Made by a program: the position numbers and the translations under genes. This document shows positions 12,242-24,600 of a stretch of DNA of 64,000 nucleotides, piece after piece (the stretch's first letter is position 1; the number at the start of each line of letters is the position of its first letter). Below the pieces are notes generated by a model. The model saw only the letters and a program-made list of their open reading frames with translations. It was not told where the DNA came from and did no database searches. Source of the DNA: Lepas anatifera (taxonomy: Eukaryota; Arthropoda; Thecostraca; Lepadidae); the NCBI GenBank assembly GCA_034440635.1, contig JAOTON010000453.1, positions 434,001 to 498,000 on the forward strand, in the 5' to 3' direction.

Positions 12242-12477
12242 TGGTTCGGCTGTGTCAGCCACTGTACCAGCCACGGGCCGCCGACCGGTGGTCCGGCTGT
12301 GTCAGACACTGTACCAGCCACGGGCCGCCGACCGGTGGTTCGGCTGTGTCGGACACTGTACCAGCCACGGGCCGCCGACCGGTGGTTCGGCTGTGTCAGA
12401 CACTGTACCAGCCACGGGCCGCCGACCGGTGGTCCAGCTGTGTCAGACACTGTACCAGCCACGGGCCGCCGACCGGT
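12242..12477. repeat. 47-bp tandem array, about five copies
   Basis: A 47-base unit (GGTTCGGCTGTGTCAGACAC, then TGTACCAGCCACGGGCCGCC, then GACCGGT) is repeated five times with only a few substitutions. A stub of the same unit lies at 5393-5415. Confidence 0.9.
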
Positions 12478-12479
12478 CA

Positions 12480-14940
12480 CGGGTGATTTGGGGTTTCGGG
12501 CACGTGCATACCACGTGCCTATTCACATAGTCGTAGTGCATAGGCACTTGCACACCGGATGGCAGCTGGAGGATTGCAGCAGTGCCCCATGTCGCTGCCG
12601 CTCACGGACGGCCAAGAACGTATAAACACACTCAGCTCAGCAACATTTTATCAATTTAAATTTTCCTTTAAAATGAGACTATTTTCGCTACGATCAGAAT
12701 ATCTTTTCATGCAATGCAAAGCAAAATGCACAATTTGCAAGGCCTGACTCTGTAAGAAAAAGACATATGTTCAGATTGTTAAGAACTTATGGCGCAGAGC
12801 ATGTAAGTAAGAAATTATTCCCTCCGCTCAAAATAACATAACTTACTATATTCATGTATTGTGGCAATGTGAATTAAAATCACCCTACTCAATCATGCTA
12901 CGTAGGATTGATCACATTCTGTGTACCGCTAGTCTTTATATTCGGACTTTACCCTATCGAAGAGGAAATCTTATCCTCGTCCCTAACGAGCACGGGGCAA
13001 CTCTGTGCCTAGCGCGTAATATCCGTGTTTCGGGTCATCGAAATGGTAAATACTCGAAATCCAAGCGAAACGCGTGGATTTAAAACCGTTTTTCATATAG
13101 TATTCACCTTTCACTTGGTAATCGACAACACCATGTCAGTGACCAGGAGGTCTGAAATTCTTGTGTTTTTGAACTACACAAAATCTAAAATTACTAAAAA
13201 AGACCTCGAGGAACATCTATAAATTTTTTCATATTTGGAACTAGCAGGTTCTCAGTTTTCCAATCATGTAGCATTGTGTAATGAGTAATCATTGGCGCTC
13301 ACATTGCCTTTCAACAAACCGTAGGATGGCGAAGTGTCCGTCCTACAACAAGGCGGAGCGCTACTCTCGGCTCCAGCGGGCCGGCCTCTCAAACAGGCCT
13401 GATGAGGTCTCAGCCGGATGTCGCGGTGGTGCGAATTCGCCTTCAAAGGACCACGCTGACACCCCTCTTAGACACTCTAAAATCACTAGGTACCTGGAAA
13501 GAGCTTTCTCCGGCGGATGGAGTTTCCTCTGTCTATGGACTCGTAGCACAGTCCGGCAATAGGCGGCCATGCTCCCGGCGCGATGAGTTTGGTTTCCAAA
13601 TCCTGCATCTCTTGTCGTGTTCTGGTGAACGCGTTCATTAGGTACATTGGGAGCTGTTCAGATAAATACAGACGAGCCACTTGCGTCACTCGAACTGAGC
13701 ACCAGTCGCATGGGCATAGTTATCAGTTCCAACCCAGACCCGCGTCTCTATATATAGTAGGCTGATTCTTTGCCTCTTTGCCGAGAAAGGAAAAGCATGC
13801 CTAATGCAATGTCAATGTGGTATACTGTTTGAATACTCACAAGGGATTTTATAGACCACAAAATTAAAAAAATGTATGACCTCATACGGACTCATTTTTA
13901 CATGAATGATAGGTCCAATTAGACCCAGATAAGGGAAAATACCTATACGCCGATTTTATTGTGATTTTCTGAGATTAACCAGCAAACTGTTTAGAACTAT
14001 TTCTAATGCTTCTATTCCTCAGCAAAGTAACTTTGCGACCCCAATGGCACTCCAGGCTATAATAGCAGCAAGACTAAGGCCAGAAGAAACTCAATCAAAA
14101 CCATTGATATCGTTAATGTTCATGAGAACAGTGAGATTTTGAGAGGAATATTCTGTAATAAATGAGACTATGAGAGGAATGTATCATCAGTTCAGTCTCT
14201 GCGGTCACTGCTGTATACTGTTAATAGGACAGTAGCAACAACGGAAAGGAGCACAATGGGAAAATATCGACCCGACCTAGACAGATCCAAGTGGGACACT
14301 TGCTCCCCCGTTATCGAACTTCTACACCCCCTGAAAAGATCACTGCGCCCCCCTGCAAGATCGATTGTGCCCCCTAACATGTCGCTCTCTCCCCCTCCCC
14401 CTCCCCTCCCAGCCTAAGATACGAGTATCGGCGGTCCCGCGACTAGATTTGGCGACCACCTGCTGATAGGTTTGGTCGCCTTAAAGTGACACCCTTGGTC
14501 CGGATGGGGCTCCCCTGACCTGCGCCTGAGCCCCCTCCCCCTCCTCCCGATTGGAAATCCTCGATCCGCTTATGAACCTGCCGACCAAACTATATCCACA
14601 AAATAGACCCTCAAGGCCAAAAGGTCCATATTTCAGACCCGGGTCAGTATAGGCACACTTGTGGGCAGTGTTTTTTTCTATTTTTAGATTCAGCAGTGCG
14701 CCAGAAATCCCCTCCCCAGTCTCTGACCCCAGTCTTTGTCTCTGACCTCCCGGTCAGAGACAGCTTGCGTCTGGTCTGTGTGAAGAGTTTCATGCGCTTG
14801 AATTTAATGTTTAGGAGAATTCTCAGGGTAGCGATTTTGCCAAGGGGTCAACGTTAAGCCCCGTGGGTCATTACCTTTATATAGGATTGCTAGGGTAAAT
14901 AGCTTGCTTTAGGATCACTTGCAAATACGCAATGTGGACT
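12480..14940. other. No firm feature
   Basis: Short unrecognised open frames lie around 13270-13760. Between 14270 and 14570 there is degenerate sequence resembling the GGCGCCCCCTGA-rich interior of the 18680-18947 element. No further HFM1 exon was recognised here. Confidence 0.35.
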
Positions 14941-14945
14941 AGGTA

Positions 14946-15028
14946 GGTGGGCGGGTACCGTAGTGATTGGCATCACAGCCCTTTGGCCGGCACTGCGCGG
15001 GCGTGGGTTCGGATCCCACCGTGGACTG
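14946..15028 (+). mobile_element. tRNA-like SINE head (different family)
   Basis: ACCGTAGTGATTGGC resembles an A box and GTGGGTTCGGATCCCAC contains a good B box, about 45 bases apart. It does not fold to a convincing complete tRNA by eye, so I call it a tRNA-derived retroposon head. Confidence 0.4.
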
Positions 15029-15433
15029 AGCGTTTCCGGGTCCCAGCCAGCCCAGTGATATATTTCAGAAAAACTTGAAGAGTAATGGAAGTGCTAGCTA
15101 AAAATATCCGTGGCAGTAGTAGAAGGAGGAGTCTAAGATATGTTTTACCGAACAGAAGCGTGGCATAAAGTTCATGCTAAGAAATGGAAAGCTTTGCACA
15201 CCGATAACGGTACCTAAATTACTAATGTAATACGTCATAGCAGGGAATATCAGATAATGCCTGAGTTGACCGCTTTGCGACTATCGTGATTTGTGGCAAC
15301 GTTCCCGTAATCAATTTTGCTAGCGAGAGACAATATCAGATAATACGTAAGTGACGAGTTTAACATACGTTAGCATGTATCTTGCGTTTGTCTGTGCGAG
15401 ATAACACTACGCACGATCACCTGCGGTACACAC

Positions 15434-15618
15434 CAGTTGACCTTCATCTCAGTGGTGCGCACTTTGCCGGGCAGGGGATGCCGCACGCAGGTACGGTCCC
15501 GCTCTCTGTTCAGCGAGTTCAGCGTTCGCTTATCGCTGGTGCGCAGCTGAATACCCTCGAACTCTCCGCAGGCGGCCAGTACCGCCAGCGTCTCCGGCAG
15601 TCCCTCCTCGCCGCTCAT
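15434..15618 (-). CDS. HFM1: HFM1 exon 14 (Sec63-like domain start)
   Basis: Encodes LPETLAVLAACGEFEGIQLR and KRTLNSLNR, ending REMKVN-like TTEMKVN. This corresponds to the start of the Sec63/helix-hairpin region of HFM1. 185 bases: 61 codons plus two bases, acceptor CTCAG, donor GTGTGT. The next base must come from an exon further left. Confidence 0.88.
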
Positions 15619-18600
15619 CTGAGCACGGACACAACGGTCATCTGAACACGTACACAGGGGCGTTGCCAAGGGGGAGGGGGCGGCAGGGACAGCTTCCCCT
15701 CCCTGAGGGCCTGAAGGGCCCCCTAGAGGGCACGAGCCGCGCGAAGCGCGGCTCGCCCGCACTATTCTCTGTGGCCAAATTTGGCATTTTATACCAGACA
15801 GGGCCCTCTTAAGCCCTCTTCAGCACTCAATGCTGTAACAAGCAAGGCCCTTTTTACCCATCAGGGCCCTTTTTACGCTGTCGCAGGGGCCCTTTTCAGG
15901 GCTCCGCCCCTCCCTGAGCAAAATCCTGGCTACGCCCCTGCACGTACACAACGGTCATTTGGGGTATCGAATACAAGTACGGTACAATGGTGAATTGTGA
16001 TGCAAAGAATAGGAAGGTACGAAAACATTCATTTGCCAGAAATACATGGCACAAGATGTAGGCACTCAACTAGGGTTGAATAAAGCAGCAAAGATTCTCC
16101 TGCAGCACATCAATTATACAACCACCATCTCTATGTGATTTAATAGTATTATAAAGGAACCAGTCAACCTTAGCGTACAACCTTGATCCCGGTTCAACGA
16201 CAGCTATTCCCGTTGGCTATTCGCCGCGCGTCCGGTCTGATTGTCCGGACACCACTTGTTGGCCGGTATGGTTATGCGATAGATAACCGGTTGCCTTTGC
16301 CGGCGCCGCCTCGGTGGCGCCGCCTGTGGTCGGTGCGCGCTGGTAGATGGCGCGGCGGGCGCCGCCGTGCCATCGGCCGTGCGGCCGGACGCTGGTGGTG
16401 CCGCTGCTCAGGCCGGCATTGGGAGAACCGCTGAGTCCTGGGGCGCCCCTCCCCCTCTCCCGCCAATAGCAGTTAACTATCCACGCGAGTGGTGGGACAG
16501 GGTTGTGTTGCCTCTCCGTGTTCCCGGATGTCTTCACCGTGTCGCCACGAGACGGGGCGTGCTCACCCAGCTTGGGGCATACTTGTGAGCTTTAGGGGCC
16601 CGCCCCGATTGCATTGCTTTGCTTATGCTCGTTTTACTGTAGTGTCGTGTATTAGTATCAATATATGTCGATGGATTTAAAAAGTTAATAATATCAAGAT
16701 AGTTAAAAAACATTTTAGACCAAAACCTAGCGTTGGACCGTTACCAGCGCAGCAGCAGTAGCTGCTGCAGCCGCGGGTGCTCTGACCTGCCGCAGAGCTC
16801 GCATGGTCTGGAGGGAGATGCAGAAGCGGGCCATCAGTCGGCCGGACGGAGAGGGCGCCACCTCCACCTCGCCCTTGTGGATGAGGCCCGCCTCCGAGAG
16901 CCGGTTCAGCTCCACCATACACAGGTCTGCCGGCGGGGACGACTTGGAATGTTGAGCATGCCGCGAACAAATCTTTCCTCTGATAAAAAGTAGGGGAACG
17001 GGTTTGCCAGCAGCTTCAGCGCGAAATGAACGCAGCAGCGTCAGCACATTATGGACTGAATGTACAATATAGCGGGTGGTGAAGACCGTGACAATACTGG
17101 AAGGGGAGGTGACTATGATCCAAAGGAAGAAAATTTGAGGATGATCGTTACCAGAATTAAGATCGGACGGAAATCCGTGGAGACAGAAAGACAGCAGGCC
17201 TGAATTAAAGCAGTAAGTCTAAGCAGTCCCAGAGCAGGAGATATTCTAGAGACCAGCCACAATCAAAGCCTCATCAGAACAAGAAAGTGGGCAGGTTTCA
17301 TAATTTAATTGGTCTGTGTGAAGACCACACACACAGTCGGTTCCCAAAGCAAGAATGTAAGACGATATTTTTTACCTTACGCTGACGTACAAAGTAGATC
17401 TTCTCCAGCGATGAGGCCACGTCGGAGGGCCTTGAGAGGAAAATTCGCAAAGAACAGATACTACTTAGGAAATGGAAGCTTATTTAGAATCATAATAAGA
17501 CCGTAGTTCTAGCTCAATAAAGTTTTTTCTACAAAACAGTTGCGTTTTTCGCAATTGTTTGCCACTTCCATTTGAAGTTGCATTGATGCTGTTCCAGACT
17601 GGAGTGGTTTTTGGGGCATTTATTGTAAAAAAAACAATGCATTTGACTTTATAAACAGCCAAAAATGGCTCAAGCGTCCAATATGTCGTATTTCTGATCA
17701 TTAACGTCAGCACTGGTACAAAGTGAGCGAGCCATTCAATCTTCACCTTGCTGTTAAGCAAATTTACCCTCCAGAAAAAAAAACACATCGAATTTCGACC
17801 CATTGCCCTTTTCCGCGCTGTTTGACTTTACAACTTTTATATTTCTTCCTAATTTGACTGAAATCAGGAATTTTTGATGAAAAACTCAGAGGGTTATGTT
17901 CGAGTGACACTTCATGCTTCCATTCTACAATAAACCATGTTGGGGACTTGCGTCACACGTGAATACGAATACAAATGAAGAGCTTTTAGCTAAGAGGTCA
18001 TTAGAAGCACTCAAAGAGACACCTATCATTGTTTTTTATCGATGTATGAAAACATATTTCACATTTGAAACTTGTCCTTGAAGCCGGTTGTAGGCGTTTA
18101 GAATCACTAGTACAAAGTTACCCCCAGCACGGCGGTTTCTAAGAATGTTCAAGCCTGGAAGCCTCGTCCGCCTAGCGGGGTGTGAGCATTTCGTATCGTT
18201 TCCATGGTTACTAATGGTAACATAATGTCACGTGACCATCTGGGGAGGACACGGTCGATAGGTGATAAATCTAGACTTGCGTCCGCGAACAGTAAGTTCT
18301 GGGACAAATGAAATGCCCATCATATCGTATCATGTCATATCATAAATGCTTATCATATCTCGACATGCTCGACATCATATGGCTATCTCAGTTTAAACTC
18401 CAAAGTGGAGGTGCTACATGCCCTGAAGACATGGAGGGACATAGTTTTATATGTTTTGTGAGTATCAACAACTAACCTTTAACTTATGGAGAGCCTAAAA
18501 CCCCCACATCCAGTCAGCGACCGACCACTACGGGTCGACGCGCGACTAAATACTAACTAATTACTCATACTAAATATTAAGTACCGTGATGTTTGGAATT

Positions 18601-21600
18601 GTATGTGGAAATTGTATGGAATTAGAGTATGTGCAAGAAACAGTGCAAGCAGACTGAGTAAACCTTTTGTTTCGGTAAGCATAGGCGGATCCAGGGGGGC
18701 AAGGGGGCACGTGCCCCCCCGATCGACCCTCGGCACCCCCTGAAATGGTCACGGCGCCCCCCTGAAAGGTCGATGGCGCCCCCTGAAATGTCGCTTCCCA
18801 CCCCCCCAGGATGCGAAAGTCGGCGCCCACCGATAGGATTTGGCGCCCACCTGATAGGTTTTGCCGGTCAAAAGTGGCGCCCCCTGGTTCGGATGGCGCC
18901 CCCCCGGGAAGGTGCCCCCCCGATCGGCAATCCTGGATCCGCCTATGTCGGTAAGTGCTAAATTATCGAAGTTGAGGAGGCGCCGTGCGGCGCGGGAAGC
19001 CCCGCGGCTCAGTACCTTGCAGGTGACTCTCGACCTCGGCGCGACCCAGTCCAGCCGGCAGGCCGTAGTGAGCCGGCAGCTGCAGCACTCGCACGTACAG
19101 AAACGTGTTCTTCAACCAGCTCAGCGCCACCTGGGAGCGGGCAGAATTCACACGCCTATCACACGTCTGGTCAGTCCGGGAGTGGTCTCTACAATTACAG
19201 CGCGTGCAAACGTGCTGGGCGGTACGGAATTACAGCGTTCCGTCGATGCCAAACACAAGACTGATTTGCAGAACATGCATCGCCTCCATCGCTCGCAGGA
19301 CGAGACTCTCTCGCTTGCTGTTAACCCTGTCGGCCTCAAAAAGCCCAAATAAAACTCATGCGGAATTAATTGATAATGTCACCGTTATTTTCTTTTGAGA
19401 ACTGATAATCACGACCATCTGGTGTGCGTTTATCGTTTGTGAGACAGATGAGATACATCTCTCCCGCTGCGTGTATGGCCCATCCCGCTCGTCTACCCAG
19501 CCAGTAGCCGCACCAGTGGCGGATCCAGGGGGGGCAAAAAGGCATTTGCCCCCCAAACGGAAAAGCTCGGGGCAAAACTATGTTTTTGCCCCCCCAAAGC
19601 GATCGACCTCCTTTTTCCCGACTCCTTTTTAGTTTGAAAGCAAGATTTTGGTGCTTCAACTCTCAACTTCAAACAGAACCAGTTAAGTTCAGTGGAAATT
19701 TGGGGCCTTGGAGACGGAAAAAGTATCTTGAGCCCATATTTTCACCCCGTTACGTTTTTTTTTTGCTTTTTGCCTCTCATACCCAAAATTATACTGGGGA
19801 GTGATATTGTAGCGCTGTTTTGCACTGCGTGACACTTTTTTCGACTTTGGTTTGCCCCTCCCAAACCGACCGGCTAGATCCGGCACTAAGCCGCACGTAC
19901 CTCGACGTCAGTGATGGTGCCCAGCACGATCTCTGCGTTGAGGTGTGCCACCAGGTGGCGGTGGAGGCAGGACTCGGTCCGCTGGGAGCCGCTCAGCAGG
20001 CTCTCGTACCGGTGCTGAATGCCCGCACCAGGCGGCAGCGAGCAGCGTGAGGAGTGGGGGGGACGGTAGGACATGGTCAGAGGGCTGGAAGCCGTAACAG
20101 AACGCCCGATAGAAAAGGGAGCGATGTTACACGTCATATGTACGTAGTGGATTCGCTCGCTATATTCGATCCAAGTGCTACTTATCCTTACGACGCCTTT
20201 CACTTCCTGCTGCAGCGCTCTTCCCTATCTTGGAATACCAGATTTAAACCTTCTCTCGTCTCCCATTACGCTTTCATCCCTCTCGCTGGTTCTTCTGTCA
20301 ACCCCCACGAAACCGGTGTCCCTCCCACTAACTCTGTTGTATCCGTCTCTCTGACCCCACTGTGCTGTATCTGCCTCATAACTGTTGTATCCGTCTCACT
20401 AACTCTGTTGTATTCATCTCACTAACTCTGCTGTACCCGTCTCACTAACTATGTTGTACCCGTATCACTAACCCTGTTGTATCCGTCTCACTAACCCCAC
20501 TGTGCTGTATCTGTCTCACTAACTCTGTTGTATCTGCCTCACTAACTCTGTTGTATCCGCCTCTCTGGTCCACTGTGTTGTATCTGCCTCATAACTGTTG
20601 TGCCCGTCTCACTAACTCTGTTGTATCTGTCTCACTAACTCTGTTGTATTCATCTCACTAACTCTGTTGTACCCGCCTCACTAACTCTGTTGTATCCGTC
20701 TCTGGTCCAACTCTGTTGTATCTGTCTCACTAACTCTGTTGTATCTGTCTCACTAACTCTGTTGTATCTGTCTCACTAACTCTGTTGTATCCATCTCACT
20801 GACTCTGTTGTACCCGTCCCACCAACTCTGTTGTATCTGTCTCACTGACTCTGTTGTATCTGTCTCACTAACTCTGTTGTATCTGTCTCACTAACTCTGT
20901 TGTATCCGCCCCACTAACTCTGTTGTATCCGCCTCACTGACTCTGTTGTACCCGTCCCACCAACTCTGTTGTATCTGTCTCACTGACTCTGTTGTATCTG
21001 TCTCACTAACTCTGTTGTATCCGTCTCACCAACTCTGTTGTATCCGCCCCACCAACTCTGTTGTATCTGTCTCACTGACTCTGTTGTATCTGTCTCACTA
21101 ACTCTGTTGTATCTGTCTCACTGACTCTGTTGTACCCGTCCCACCAACTTTGCTGTATCCGTCTCACTAACTCTGTTGTATCTGTCTCACTAACTCTGTT
21201 GTATCTGTCCCACCAACTCTGTTGTATCCGTCCTTCCAACTCTGTTGTGGGGGCGCGGTAGTGGGTGGTCAGCATAGCTGTTCTGCCACGCAGCCGACCC
21301 GGGTTCAAGGCCCGGCGGCTTCCCTGAACAAGGAGCAAGCTGGCTCCCCGAGAAACCCTTCCAACAGGGAAAGAGTTGGCGACGCGATATGACCCTGGCA
21401 GTTGGTGCGTCGATAAGCCCCAAAAATTATATTATTATTATCAACTCTGTTGTATCCGTCCCACTAAGTCTGCTGTACCCGTCTCACTAACTCTGCTGTA
21501 TCCGCTTCACTAACTCTGTCGTGTCCCTCTCACTAACTCTGTTGCTGGCCTCAGTCATGATGACGGCCGTGGCGGACGTCTCGAACTGAGGCCGGCCTGC

Positions 21601-24600
21601 CCTGCCCGTCATCTGCAGGATTTCCGCGTCCGAGTAGGGCTGGCAGCCGGCCGCCGTGTAGTGGCTCGTCGACTTGATCACCACCAGGTGTGCCGGCAGG
21701 TTCACACCCATCGCTGCGGGGTGACGGCAGGGCGGTTAGCGGGTCCACTGAGGAGCTCGCTGTTCGGAGCTCTACAGAGAAGGAAGCCAGAATCTGAACT
21801 CCGGACGGTCTGGTGGGCTGTGAAGTTGGAAATAGTGCGCTCGGTGGAGGGCGAGCGTCACAGCTTGTACAGTGTGAACAGCATCACTACGCGTTACATT
21901 CGTACTCCGACACGCATATAAATGGTTGGATGCACCGTGTCCCAAACGCTACTATCGATGTACCAGGAGCAAGGATGAAGAATGAAAAAGGGACACTTAT
22001 CAAACATGATAGCTGGCGTTGCACTGACCCGGCGTGCTGGCGCAAAAGACCACGGGAAGGAACACTGTTACGGGTGTGTACAGAAAACAACGAACAGGAA
22101 CTTGACCTGGCGTGCTGGCGCAAAAGACCACGGGAAGGAACACTGTTACAGGGTGTAGTACAGAAAACAACGAACAGGAACTTGACCTGGCGTGCTGGCG
22201 CAAAAGACCACGGGAAGGAACACTGTTACAGGGTGTAGTACAGAAAACAGCGAACAGGAACTTGACCTGGCGTGCTGGCGCAAAGACCACGGGAATTAAC
22301 ACTGTTACAGGGTGTGTACAGAAAACAGCGAACAGGAACTTGACTGGCGTGCTGGTGCAAAAGACCACGGGAATTTACACGCGCATTGACGGGGGTCTGA
22401 GCCACCTTCGGATTGACGAGGGGGCGGGCACCCGCCCCCCCCTAAGATCTCGAGAACCACGGTGGGTAGCAAAAAAAACGGTAAACGGCGTTGGGTAACC
22501 CATCCGCTTCTCCATCGAAAATATTTGGACCATTTTTTTGTGAAGTCACATTTAAGGTCACCAGAGGTCAAAAACATGCCGTCACATGCCGTCATAGGGA
22601 CAGCATGTAAATTAAGTTTTTCGGCCATTACATTTGAACAAGTAAAGATAGAGCAAAACGACTTGAACCCTATGAATCCTCGCAGCAAGCCGAATCGAAT
22701 GATATATGATTTGACCTTGCTAGGTCAAATCAAAGATTTGACCTGACCTGAGGTCAGGTCAGGGTCAAATTATATAAAATGCATATCATTAGAACCGCAA
22801 AGCCAATGCGAGTCTAATTAAGCTAAAATAAACGCTCTATCACCATCTGTTACTGAGTTATTCAGTAAAAACCATATTTCCCATGTATTACCAACGGAGA
22901 GGTCATGCTTCGTAACTGACCTTAGGTCATCGATATCAAAAATACCGGAACATATTTTAGAGAAATCGGTGAGCCCATTATGTGATATGAGTTTCAATTG
23001 GATAAGTTCACCCTGCTCCGACTTATGCTATCTTAAACTTTTTTTAGGTCGGGTCACTTGACCTGTACTGGTGACCTGACCTGAGATGACCTATCCTTAA
23101 AATTTTCACAGAAATTGCAAAAATGATGAGGGAAAAGGTATACCCAGTACGGCGGCGCTGCGCGCCGCCGTTTTTCTACTGTTTCCAAAAAACCCGAAGG
23201 GGCGGGTACCCGCCCCCCGTCAATGCGCGTGTTAACACTGTTACAGGGTGTAGTACCGAAGACAACGAACAGGAACTTGACCTGGCGTGCTGGTGCAAAA
23301 GACCACGGGAAGGAACACTGTTACAGGGTGTAGTACAGAAAACAACGAACAGGAACTTGACCTGGCGTGCTGGTGCAAAAGACCACGGGAAGGAACACTG
23401 TTACAGGGTGTAGTACAGAAAACAACGAACAGGAACTTGACCTGGCGTGCTGGTGCAAAAGACCACGGGAAGGAACACTGTTACAGGGTGTAGTACAGAA
23501 AACAACGAACAGGAACTTGACCTGGCGTGCTGGTGCAAAAGACCACGGGAAGGAACACTGTTACAGGGTGTAGTACAGAAAACAACGAACAGGAACTTGA
23601 CCTGGCGTGCTGGTGCAAAAGACCACGGGAAGGAACACTGTTACAGGGTGTAGTACAGAAAACAACGAACAGGAACTTGACCTGGCGTGCTGGTGCAAAA
23701 GACCACGGGAAGGAACACTGTTACAGGGTGTAGTACAGAAAACAACGAACAGGAACTTGACCTGGCGTGCTGGTGCAAAAGACCACGGGAAGGAACACTG
23801 TTACAGGGTGTAGTACAGAAAACAACGAACAGGAACTTGACCTGGCGTGCTGGTGCAAAAGACCACGGGAAGGAACACTGTTACAGGGTGTAGTACAGAA
23901 GACAACGAACAGGAACTTGACCTGGCGTGCTGGTGCAAAAGACCACGGGAAGGAACACTGTTACAGGGTGTAGTACAGAAGACAACGAACAGGAACTTGA
24001 CCTGGCGTGCTGGTGCAAAAGACCACGGGAAGGAACACTGTTACAGGGTGTAGTACAGAAAAAACGAACAGGAACTTGACCTGGCGTGCTGGTGCAAAAG
24101 ACCACGGGAAGGAACACTGTTACAGGGTGTAGTACAGAAGACAACGAACGGAACTTGACCTGGCGTGCTGGTGCAAAAGACACGGGAAGGAACACTGTTA
24201 CAGGGTGTAGTACAGAAAACAACGAACAGGAACTTGACCTGGCGTGCTGGTGCAAAAGACCACGGGAAGGAACACTGTTACAGGGTGTAGTACAGAAGAC
24301 AACGAAGAGGAACTTGACCTGGCGTGCTGGTGCCAAAGACCACGGCAATGAGCACTGACCCAGGGTACTGGTGCAGAAGAGCACAGGTAGGTCCCCGGCC
24401 AGGAACAGCCTCTCGATGCAGTGCCGATCCTGGGGCAGTAGGCCCGCGTGGTGGACCCCCACACCACTCAGCAGCAAATCTGACCGATCAGAGCAAAGGC
24501 CATGAGACGTGGTCAGAGTTTCTACATAGCCTAATAATTTGCATCACGGCTTAAAACACTGTATCACCACCATGAACGAGCAGCCGCCCAGTAACAGGGT

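Noticed and set aside
12126..12530. Overlapping open frames on both strands in the 47-bp array
   Set aside because: Repeat-generated; all frames are open because the unit lacks stops.
16183..16588. GC-rich open frames in intron 13
   Set aside because: Open on both strands because of composition; no recognisable domain and inside a well-supported intron.
23236..24360. CRISPR-like regular array of 80-bp units
   Set aside because: Units are contiguous, with no unique spacers, the DNA is animal nuclear sequence, and the unit is explained by similarity to the HFM1 exon 9 junction.
23881..24477. Read-through frame from exon 9 into the 80-bp array as an alternative HFM1 product
   Set aside because: It would truncate the helicase before motif VI, and the exon 9 donor joins exon 10 perfectly. 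Kept only as something RNA data could test.
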